From Pseudomonadota bacterium (GTDB lineage Bacteria > Pseudomonadota > Alphaproteobacteria > Sphingomonadales > Sphingomonadaceae), in contig JAFAGN010000119.1 of assembly GCA_023422695.1 (NCBI GenBank), positions 1 through 16,804 on the forward strand: 16,804 nucleotides of DNA, in the 5' to 3' direction. The notes under the pieces were generated by a model that worked only from the letters and a program-made list of their open reading frames with translations, had not been told where the DNA came from and searched no databases. Of the stretch, positions 1 to 6,898 are shown one piece after another. The translations under genes and the position numbers were made by a program. Every line of letters begins with the position of its first letter. Within the stretch, counting starts at the first letter, position 1.

Positions 1-39
1 CCCCCCCGCCCCCGCGCCGCCCCCCCCCCCCCCCCCCCC
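1..39. repeat. Low-complexity C-rich tract at the window edge
   Basis: The first 39 bases are C apart from a few G, including an uninterrupted run of about 19 C. The tract lies just downstream of the stop codon of the minus-strand gene ending at 60, so on that strand it reads as poly-G. It is most likely an assembly or sequencing artefact at a contig end, since long G runs are a known artefact of two-colour Illumina chemistry. A genuine G-rich tract cannot be excluded from the sequence alone. Confidence 0.8.
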
Positions 40-59
40 ACGAACGGAATGGGGAGTTG

Positions 60-3000
60 TTACAACCCCAGTCCCGCAAAGCTCGTCTGGTCGAACTTCA
101 GCTTGAACGTCACATACGCCCCCGACCGCGAATAGCGCGCGTCCTCAAAATCGCGGTCGTGGAAGCCGGCAAAATTATAGCCAAAGGTTACGTTGGCATT
201 CTTCATCGGCGCCAGCGTAACCGTCGGACCACCGGCCCAGTTAACAGTGTCAGCATCGGTGCCGACCCGCACCGTACCCGACGCGCCAACATCGACATGC
301 TCACCCAGGTTGAAGCGGAAATCGGCGCCGATCAGGTTCGACCAGCCCTTGACATCATCCGCGCCGAAGCGGTCAAAATTGTAGCGTGTCCCCCAGAAAA
401 AGCCGAATTCGCCGCGTTCATACCAGCTGCGGCCTGCGTCACGGCGGTTTTCGCGGTCGCCAAGCGGCGTCCAGTTGACCGACAGGCTGTTGAGCAGGCG
501 GCGGTTGGTCGCATCGCCGTCGATCGTCAACGCGCCGCCCCCGATCGGCCCCGGCTGACCAGCAATCGCATCGCGCACCTTGTCCGACCGAAACTCGCTT
601 TTGTTGAGCCACGAAACGCTGGAATCGGCGGGGCGGTGCGCCCAGCTCATTTCGAAATTGATCACCTCGGTCGTCGGCGTGGTACCGCTGCCACTCGCCT
701 TGGCATAGGTGAAGAGGGCGCCAAGCGCGCGGCCTTCACCGAGTTGGCGCAAGCCACCGAGCGTCAGCCCGTACCGATTGGCGATCTCGCCATCGCGATA
801 TTCGGCGCGGCCCGTCAGCGTCCAACGGTCGGCGCGATAGGTGGCGCCGGTGCTGATCGCGAGGAAGTCCTCGGTCAAAGTGCCATTGTCGCCCAGGAAA
901 CCGCCCGAAGCGACAGGCTGGTTAACATTGATAACATCGCCTGCGCGGATGCCGCCAAGGGTACGATTGCCGTCGACCGAAACATCGACCGACCAGCGCT
1001 CGCCGAGTTTCAGCGACTGTGACAGCCCGTAAGCTGCAAAGCTGCGCGGGCCATATTCGCCGATGTGCTGCTGGTTCGCGGTGGCGAGCAGGCGGGCGCC
1101 GGACCATGGCGTCAGATCGAAGCCGAGCCGCGCGGTGCGTGCCTTGATCGTATCGCCGTCGGCGATTTCGTAGCTGCCGACCAGATTGACGTCGCGATTG
1201 ATCGCGAAGCGCGCGCCGAGCCGGTGGCGGGTCGGGAAATCGATGCTGGCATCCTTGCCGCCCAGCGCAAATTCGGTCTGCGCGTCGAGTTCGAGGCGCT
1301 TTTCGAACAGTCGCTGGGTCGCACCGAACTGCACGATGTTCGAGCGATTGCGCGTGCCATCCGACAGTCGGTCATCGGCGTGGGTCAGCCCGGCGCGCGC
1401 CACGGTGGTGCCATTGTCATATTCAGCCAGCGCGCGGGCCGCGCGGCGGCGGGCGCCGGTGTCGAGATAATCTTCCTGCCACGCGCTGCCACTGAGCGAC
1501 AGCGTGCGGGTGGCGCGCAGGCGGGCATCAACGCCGAATTTGCGCGTCCCGTTCTCGCCGCGATTGAGCTGCCCGGCGCCGAAACCGCTTTCGCGTTCGC
1601 GGACATAGGCCAGGAAATCGGCATTGCTGCTATGATGCTCGGCCTCGATCAGCCACGCCTTGGCGGTCCCCGACGCTGCCACGGCGCTGCCGTTCTGGGC
1701 CTTGGCGTCGCTGACTGCCAATTCGGCGCGGACTTCGGTGTCGATATTCGGACGATAGCGCGCATCGATACCGCCAAGGTTGGTCTTGGCGTTGCCGTCC
1801 TCGTCATGGATAAAGGTTGCGCCGACGCGCAGTTTCTCGTCATTCGACTGATAACTCACGCGTCCACCGGCGTTCAGCACGCGTTGACCCACGCCATCGA
1901 CCTCATATTCGGCGACGATGAACTGCGGATCGAGGTCGGACGAACGGCTGAGCACCGGACTACGGAAACGGATGGTGCCCGACAGATAGTCGATGTCGTA
2001 GTCGACGTGGCGCGTCATGCTGACGCTGTTAACAATGCGTTCGCTGCGCAGGCGGTCGCGCGTTTCGATGACGATGCGTTCGCTGTTGGGCAAGATGTCG
2101 CGCGCGCCGAGCTGATAGGGGCCGGTCAGGCCATTGCCCTGGATCTCGTCGCGGCGGAAGCGATAGGGGGTGTCCGCCACAAACGCGGTCGCGGCGATAT
2201 TGCGGCCGCGATATTCGGCCTTCCCGCCATTGAGCGCGCGCTGGTAGCGGGCGAGCTCGGGTTCCGAAATCCCCGTCTCGATATCGCCGAACATCGCATA
2301 GAATTGCGGACGTTCGAGGCGCAGGTACAGCTTGCGCACCGAGGCGGCATCGTAGCGCGTCTCGTTGCGGTCGGCGTAGATGGTGTAATAGGCGCGCGGA
2401 TCGATCACGCCGCCAAAGCGGGCGTCGTCCTGATCCTTGTCGCTGTCATAGGCCAGCGTCATCAGCCATTTGCCGAGCACCCGGCCCTTGGCATAGAGCG
2501 CGAGGCGCGCATCGGCGTTGAGATCGTCAAGCGTCTCGGCAACGGGTTCCATCCGGTCGTCGAGCGTGTTGTAGCCGAGCGTCCCCGCGGCAAAGCCGAC
2601 GACGGTCCACGGCCGATCGCCGGGATCGAGCCAGGTTTCGATCGTCTGCTTGCGCGTCACCTTGTCGTCGCGGAAAATGAAATCCATCGCCAGCGTCCCC
2701 GACGCGGTGGTCGGTTCGAGCTCGATATAGGCGATACCGTCATCGCCATCGATCTTCCACACGGGCTGCGCGCGTTCGAGCCCGGCAAGCTGGCGCGCTT
2801 GCTGCGCGTCGGCCTCGACCGCCGGATAATAGGGGGCAGGGACGCTGAAATCGCCGGTGAGACCGCTGCGGATCGGCTTGCCGTCGCGATCGGTCAGGCG
2901 CACCGCGATCACCGGGCGGGTCACCCCGTCGGCGATCAGCACCGACCGCTCGCGGATCAGCGCGGCGCGCATCGGTGTGATCGAATAGTGAACATTGCGC

Positions 3001-5216
3001 TCCAGCGCGGCGATGATAACGCCGTTCACATCCTTTACCTCGGCAACGAGGCGGTTTTCGCCTTCGCGAATTTCGAGTCCGCGCCACAGACTGACCGCAA
3101 CGCTGCCGTCTGCCGACTTGCTGGTCCCTTCAAAGGTCAGCGGGTCGGCGGCCTTGCCATTGACGCGCAGCGTAACGGTCTGACCCGGCGCGTGCTTGAT
3201 TGCAGTGCGGATCGCCTTCGAGCGCGGGTTGTGGTCGGTGGCGGGGAACAGCCAGTCAATGCCCGGCGCCTGTCCCGCAAGCCAGTCGCGACCGGCGCCC
3301 GCCGCATCGGGGTCGCTGAGCACGGTCGGCGCTGCGATAGCGGCGATTTTGGGCGCTGCGCGCGGTGCGTTGGCAATCGCGCGGAAGTCGGCGCGTTTCA
3401 GCGCGCCGCCGCGGCCCTCGACAAAGCGCGAGATCGCGCTGCCGGCGCTTTGCGTCGAACGCGCGCAGTCGATCGGCGCGCGGTCGAGCGGCAGGGTCGA
3501 CGGGTCGATCTGGACGACGTGCAGACCCGGGCGCACACCTTCGAAGTGGTAGCGGCCGTCCTCGTCGGTGACGGTGTAGCTGCCATCCTGCAGCATCACG
3601 CGCACCCCGGCGATGCCGTCGGCCTTGCGCGGATCGACCGTGCAGCCGCCCTCGGTGATCCGCCCGATGATCGTCATTCGGTCGCCCAGCTGGTCGCGTT
3701 TGATCGCAATCGTGGCTTCGGCAATGTTGCTCGCTGCGCCGCGGTTGTCGACCGCCGAAGCGCGATTGAGCGCGTTTCCGGGCTGCGCCGACACGATCAC
3801 TTCGGCCAGATAGGTCAGCAGGGCGGTGCGTGACGCGGCGATGCTCGGTACCAGGACGCTGAATTCGCGGCCGTTGGCGGCAACATTGGCGGTAACGCGC
3901 ACCCCGTCGATCCGCACGGTGTCAGCGCGCAGGCGCATCCCGGCGGGCAGGACGTCGTTGATCGTCACCGCCCCGGTGTTACGGCGCGCGTCGCGGTTGG
4001 CGACCTCGATGCGGTACTGGATCACGTCGCCCGGCACGGCGACCTGTGTCGAGGTCGTCTTGCGCAGGATCAGCGGCAGGCCGGGCTGATCAACCGGAAT
4101 ATCGACGCGGACCGGGGCGGGGCTGTTCAGCGTGAAGGGGCGGCCATAGCTGGCGCCGCTGATCGCGAACGGCAAGCCGTCGTCAGGGCGACGGAATGCG
4201 GCCAGATCGGCGGGATTGGCCGCCGACGGCGCGGTAAAGGGCGCGGGCGGCTGCGCGATCAGGCGATAGGTCCCCGGCGCCACGAACGGGAAACGATAGT
4301 CGCCGGGCGGGAAATTATAGGTGGTGCCGCCCGAATCGGTGACGCTCTGTCCCGAGATGACGCTGGAGGGGTAGGCGGAGACGCCGTCGTCGCCGAACAC
4401 CTGTGCAGGCTGGCCGGTGACGGCATCGACCAGCGTTACGCGGCTGCCGGGAACCGGTGCGCCGTCGCCGCTGTCGAATACGATGCCGAACGGATCGACG
4501 AGGAAATTGATCGTCGCCAGTGCGACCAGGCTGGCGTTCGCCTGGTCGGTAACGCGCAGCGACAGCGCCGCGCCGGGATTGACCGACAGGCGGCAATCGC
4601 CCTGCGCGACGGCGGGCGGAACCCCGATGGTGTTGATAAAGCCGACGAATTCACCGCTGTTGTTGGCGGTTTCGGTCAGCGTGATCTGTTCGCGATCGCC
4701 ATTTTCGAGTTCGAGGACGACGGCGAGCGTGTCGCGCGCCTGCGGATCGACATTGGCCGATGCGAGCGTGACCCCGACGACGAGGACTTCGCCGGCGCGG
4801 AAATTGTCGGTACTTTGCAGCGAGGCGGGGGCGGTCGAAATCCCCTCATAAACGCCGCTGAGCGGGATCGTGCTGCTAGTGCTGGACAAGCTGCTGGCGC
4901 TGGCGCTGCTGCTGACGCTCAGGCTGCTCGCGATCGGCCCGCTGGCGCGGCTGCACTGCGTCGGCGCCAGCGGCACTGATTTGTTGCCGCCGCCATTGGT
5001 CAGGCGATAGGTGGTGATCGTCGGGCGTTCGGGCGGGCGCGGAGCGACGGTGACGTCGACACGGTTCGACAGCACCTGACCGGGCTGTCCGTCATGCGTC
5101 CACTGCGCCGAGGCCGTGTTGGTAATCACCTGCGCGCGCGCCGACGGCGCCGCGGGCAGCAGAGCTGCCGCAATCAGTGCGCTTGCAAGGCCAAAATATC
5201 TGGTGCCGAGTGCCAT
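60..5216 (-). CDS. Large outer-membrane beta-barrel protein with DUF11 and Ig-like domains (1718 aa)
   Basis: Predicted exported outer-membrane protein; its molecular role is unknown. Residues 1-29 form a signal peptide ending in SARAQ. Residues 31-57 carry the I-T-N-T-A module shared with two upstream genes. Residues 97-120 are a Ser-rich linker. Residues about 381-505 look like a DUF11 domain (PGDVIQYRIEVANRD, then DVLPAGM). Residues 516-575 look like an SdrD_B/carboxypeptidase-regulatory domain (GVRVMLQDGSYTVTDEDGRY). Residues about 676-865 look Ig-like. From about 870 to the end alternating, aromatic-rich strands indicate a barrel, including a VDYDIDYLSGTIRF motif at 1071-1084. The last aromatic strand (YVTFKLKF) ends at 1708, followed by ten further residues. 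The start chosen is the ATG at 5216, because it opens a clear signal peptide; the frame is open back to 5390 but that extension is Arg-rich and overlaps the upstream gene. The ribosome binding site is weak (CGGGG). Last gene of the cassette, 67 bases after its neighbour. Confidence 0.9.
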   Translation of the reverse strand: MALGTRYFGLASALIAAALLPAAPSARAQVITNTASAQWTHDGQPGQVLSNRVDVTVAPRPPERPTITTYRLTNGGGNKSVPLAPTQCSRASGPIASSLSVSSSASASSLSSTSSTIPLSGVYEGISTAPASLQSTDNFRAGEVLVVGVTLASANVDPQARDTLAVVLELENGDREQITLTETANNSGEFVGFINTIGVPPAVAQGDCRLSVNPGAALSLRVTDQANASLVALATINFLVDPFGIVFDSGDGAPVPGSRVTLVDAVTGQPAQVFGDDGVSAYPSSVISGQSVTDSGGTTYNFPPGDYRFPFVAPGTYRLIAQPPAPFTAPSAANPADLAAFRRPDDGLPFAISGASYGRPFTLNSPAPVRVDIPVDQPGLPLILRKTTSTQVAVPGDVIQYRIEVANRDARRNTGAVTINDVLPAGMRLRADTVRIDGVRVTANVAANGREFSVLVPSIAASRTALLTYLAEVIVSAQPGNALNRASAVDNRGAASNIAEATIAIKRDQLGDRMTIIGRITEGGCTVDPRKADGIAGVRVMLQDGSYTVTDEDGRYHFEGVRPGLHVVQIDPSTLPLDRAPIDCARSTQSAGSAISRFVEGRGGALKRADFRAIANAPRAAPKIAAIAAPTVLSDPDAAGAGRDWLAGQAPGIDWLFPATDHNPRSKAIRTAIKHAPGQTVTLRVNGKAADPLTFEGTSKSADGSVAVSLWRGLEIREGENRLVAEVKDVNGVIIAALERNVHYSITPMRAALIRERSVLIADGVTRPVIAVRLTDRDGKPIRSGLTGDFSVPAPYYPAVEADAQQARQLAGLERAQPVWKIDGDDGIAYIELEPTTASGTLAMDFIFRDDKVTRKQTIETWLDPGDRPWTVVGFAAGTLGYNTLDDRMEPVAETLDDLNADARLALYAKGRVLGKWLMTLAYDSDKDQDDARFGGVIDPRAYYTIYADRNETRYDAASVRKLYLRLERPQFYAMFGDIETGISEPELARYQRALNGGKAEYRGRNIAATAFVADTPYRFRRDEIQGNGLTGPYQLGARDILPNSERIVIETRDRLRSERIVNSVSMTRHVDYDIDYLSGTIRFRSPVLSRSSDLDPQFIVAEYEVDGVGQRVLNAGGRVSYQSNDEKLRVGATFIHDEDGNAKTNLGGIDARYRPNIDTEVRAELAVSDAKAQNGSAVAASGTAKAWLIEAEHHSSNADFLAYVRERESGFGAGQLNRGENGTRKFGVDARLRATRTLSLSGSAWQEDYLDTGARRRAARALAEYDNGTTVARAGLTHADDRLSDGTRNRSNIVQFGATQRLFEKRLELDAQTEFALGGKDASIDFPTRHRLGARFAINRDVNLVGSYEIADGDTIKARTARLGFDLTPWSGARLLATANQQHIGEYGPRSFAAYGLSQSLKLGERWSVDVSVDGNRTLGGIRAGDVINVNQPVASGGFLGDNGTLTEDFLAISTGATYRADRWTLTGRAEYRDGEIANRYGLTLGGLRQLGEGRALGALFTYAKASGSGTTPTTEVINFEMSWAHRPADSSVSWLNKSEFRSDKVRDAIAGQPGPIGGGALTIDGDATNRRLLNSLSVNWTPLGDRENRRDAGRSWYERGEFGFFWGTRYNFDRFGADDVKGWSNLIGADFRFNLGEHVDVGASGTVRVGTDADTVNWAGGPTVTLAPMKNANVTFGYNFAGFHDRDFEDARYSRSGAYVTFKLKFDQTSFAGLGL

Positions 5217-5231
5217 GATAGCCCCGAAAGA

Positions 5232-5268
5232 AGCAGCGGAAGGCGGTTTTTGGGCCGCTCCCGCTGCT
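5232..5268 (-). promoter_or_regulatory. Intercistronic stem-loop ahead of the barrel gene
   Basis: In the 67-base gap between the 354-residue protein gene and the barrel gene, arms 5261-5268 and 5232-5239 are perfectly complementary (8 bp, AGCAGCGG/CCGCTGCT). An inner 4-bp stem (5255-5258 with 5243-5246) closes an 8-base loop. On the minus strand the hairpin is followed by the U-rich UCUUUC and then by the barrel start codon, 15 bases beyond the 3' arm. It could be a partial terminator, an mRNA-stabilising element, or a structure limiting access to the ribosome binding site. The structure is visible in the sequence; the role is inferred. Confidence 0.6.
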
Positions 5269-5283
5269 CCATCGGTACTCCGA

Positions 5284-6348
5284 TCAGTTGACCGTCGCGC
5301 GGAAGACGAGCGTGCGCGTGGCGCCCGCTGCGATCGTGGCAATGGTCCCCGACACGTTCGGGGCCGTGTAGCTGCCCCCTGCAGCGCCATCGGCGTTGCA
5401 GGTCGCGCCGGTCACCGTGCCGTTCAGCAGGATTGTCCCGGTGCTGTACGTCAGCTGGCCGGGAACGGCGTCGTTGATAACCACCGACGTCGCCGCCACG
5501 CTGCCGCTGTTGGCGACGGCGATGCAATATTCCACGACGGCGCCGGGAATCAGCTTCGGATTCGTCGTGTTGTTGAACGGATCCGAGATAACGCGACTGG
5601 TCTTGGTGACCGCCAATGTCGCCGTCTGCACGGTGTAATCGTCATTGTCGCTATGCGAGCCGTCGCGCGCGATATCTCCGGTCACGCCCGCGATGTCAGC
5701 AAAGACGGTGTCCTTGCCCGCCGTGTTGGCGCCTGCCGTTTCGGTGATTGCTGCCCCTTGGGTAGCGGCCAGCCCGCCTTCGCGGGCGGTAGCACGCAAG
5801 GTGACTCCAGCGACGGAGTTGTTGGCGAGTCCCGTCGGGATATCGGCGACGACGAACAAGTTGATAGCCGTATCGACCACCAGTTCGTCGACGAACCCGG
5901 TTAGGAGCGTATCACCAACGTCCCAGCTGCCGACGGTACCGGTTACCGTATTATCGCGGTAAATCCGCACGTTGGTGGCATCGAAGGTATCTGTGCCGCC
6001 ATGCGAAGCGGTACCGCCGACGATCTGCGAAGCAACGAGCGCGAAGTCGAGCGTTTCGTTCGAACTGTTGGTCAGTCGGAAGTGCGTGACGGCATTTGTC
6101 TGCCCCGGCACGACGTTGGTCGTCACCGTTCCCACTTCTTCGACAAGCAGGTTGATCTTGCGGTCGACGGTGAAATTGTTCGATGCCGACTGTTGTCCCT
6201 GCGCGACGCCACCGACCTGATAGTCGACGGTGGCGGTATTCGTGATCGTGGTACCCGCGGTCGTCCCGGCAGCAAGTGCCGGGGTGGCGGCGAGACTTGA
6301 AATCGCCGCCAGACCGATGATGCCCACGGTGTTCAGCTTGCTGGTCAT
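5284..6348 (-). CDS. Secreted DUF11-type protein, paralogue of the 333-aa protein (354 aa)
   Basis: Predicted secreted protein of unknown function. Residues 1-26 are a signal peptide (hydrophobic GIIGLAAISSLAATPALA, cleavage expected after ALA). The mature N-terminus carries the module TTITNTATVDYQVGG (33-47). A central region to about 240 aligns by eye with the 333-residue protein (NVRIYRDN and VDELVVDTAINLFVVADIPT against TQIYIDNGDG and LDPDESVTVFVIATTP). Residues about 243-354 form a DUF11-type Ig-like domain (IPGAVVEYCIAVANSG, then VVINDAVPG) ending exactly at the final strand, RTLVFRATVN. Cys275 and Cys317 could form a disulphide. There is no membrane anchor or sortase signal. The ATG at 6348 has a strong AAGGAG seven bases upstream. 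It is the third gene of the cassette, 74 bases after its neighbour; that gap contains inverted repeats. Confidence 0.88.
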   Translation of the reverse strand: MTSKLNTVGIIGLAAISSLAATPALAAGTTAGTTITNTATVDYQVGGVAQGQQSASNNFTVDRKINLLVEEVGTVTTNVVPGQTNAVTHFRLTNSSNETLDFALVASQIVGGTASHGGTDTFDATNVRIYRDNTVTGTVGSWDVGDTLLTGFVDELVVDTAINLFVVADIPTGLANNSVAGVTLRATAREGGLAATQGAAITETAGANTAGKDTVFADIAGVTGDIARDGSHSDNDDYTVQTATLAVTKTSRVISDPFNNTTNPKLIPGAVVEYCIAVANSGSVAATSVVINDAVPGQLTYSTGTILLNGTVTGATCNADGAAGGSYTAPNVSGTIATIAAGATRTLVFRATVN

Positions 6349-6371
6349 AGCTGAGCTCCTTGGCTTTGATC

Positions 6372-6422
6372 GATTGCCGTTTCCCCACCGCTGGCAATCA
6401 TTAAGCGGCTGTAATAATTACA
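6372..6422 (-). promoter_or_regulatory. Inverted repeat and short palindrome in the gap before the 354-aa gene
   Basis: The gap 6349-6422 holds two symmetrical elements. GATTGCC (6372-6378) and GGCAATC (6393-6399) form a 7-bp inverted repeat with a 14-base spacer. TGTAATAATTACA (6410-6422) is a perfect 13-base palindrome around one central base, directly after the stop codon of the upstream gene. The local sequence is AT-rich against a GC-rich background. The elements could be an internal promoter with an operator, or RNA structures between cistrons. No convincing -35/-10 pair was found. Confidence 0.45.
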
Positions 6423-6887
6423 TTATCTCACGACTCCTCGAAACATCAGCTTGCCGCTGCCGCCGACCGGAATGGGCTTCGGAAAAGCCCAGCGGATGTG
6501 CGTGACATCATCCGGCTGCGCGGCGCGGCGGGTGCCGTCGGCCATTGCGACGGTCAGTTGATCGAGCTGTCCCCAACCGCGCCCACCGTCGATCGAAACG
6601 AGCGGTCGCGTGTCTCCGGCGTCGGCGAAACGCACCGCTGCGGGCAGGGGATTGGTGATGACGAACTTGTCGGCGGGCTGAGCGCCCGCGTTACGATAGT
6701 TGAGCACAAAGACGAGCCGATCGCCGGGAACGACGACCTTGGGTTCTTCGAGCAAAATCCTCTGTTTGCCCTGGGCATCGGTGGTCACGCGTTCGACGAA
6801 AACGTCGTTGGCGAGGGCCACCTGGTTCGCAGCGAACGCCTGTCCCGGCAAAAGCGCCGCGAAAAGCAGGAAAAGGGCGGTGCGCAT
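6423..6887 (-). CDS. Small secreted DUF11-like protein (154 aa)
   Basis: Predicted secreted protein of unknown function. Residues 1-19 are a signal peptide (MRTALFLLFAALLPGQAFA). The mature protein is essentially one Ig-like DUF11-type domain, with VVVPGDRLVFVLNYRNAG at 51-68, FVITNPLPAAVRF at 75-87, and a final strand GKLMFRGVVR that ends the protein. It lacks the I-T-N-T-A module of its neighbours. The ATG at 6887 was chosen because GGAG lies six bases upstream. An ATG at 6899, overlapping the upstream TGA as TGATG, is possible but has no ribosome binding site. The near-zero spacing suggests translational coupling to the 333-residue protein gene. It is the second gene of the cassette. Confidence 0.82.
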   Translation of the reverse strand: MRTALFLLFAALLPGQAFAANQVALANDVFVERVTTDAQGKQRILLEEPKVVVPGDRLVFVLNYRNAGAQPADKFVITNPLPAAVRFADAGDTRPLVSIDGGRGWGQLDQLTVAMADGTRRAAQPDDVTHIRWAFPKPIPVGGSGKLMFRGVVR

Positions 6888-6898
6888 ACGCGGCTCCA

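Noticed and set aside
57..1022. 321-codon plus-strand open frame opposite the barrel C-terminus
   Set aside because: It has the same shadow composition, no domain, and it begins in the artefactual edge region.
1065..3833. 922-codon plus-strand open frame opposite the giant barrel gene
   Set aside because: It is a shadow of the minus-strand gene in GC-rich DNA: Arg/Ala/Gly-rich composition, no recognisable domain and no ribosome binding site. The opposite strand has a signal peptide, ordered domains and a barrel.
5217..5390. N-terminal extension of the giant barrel protein (58 more residues)
   Set aside because: The extension is Arg/Ser-rich, overlaps the upstream gene and would bury the signal peptide. 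The ATG at 5216 fits an exported protein.
6400..6417. Second CtrA-like site in the cassette gap (minus strand TTAC then TTAA)
   Set aside because: The spacing is six rather than seven bases and only one half matches fully.
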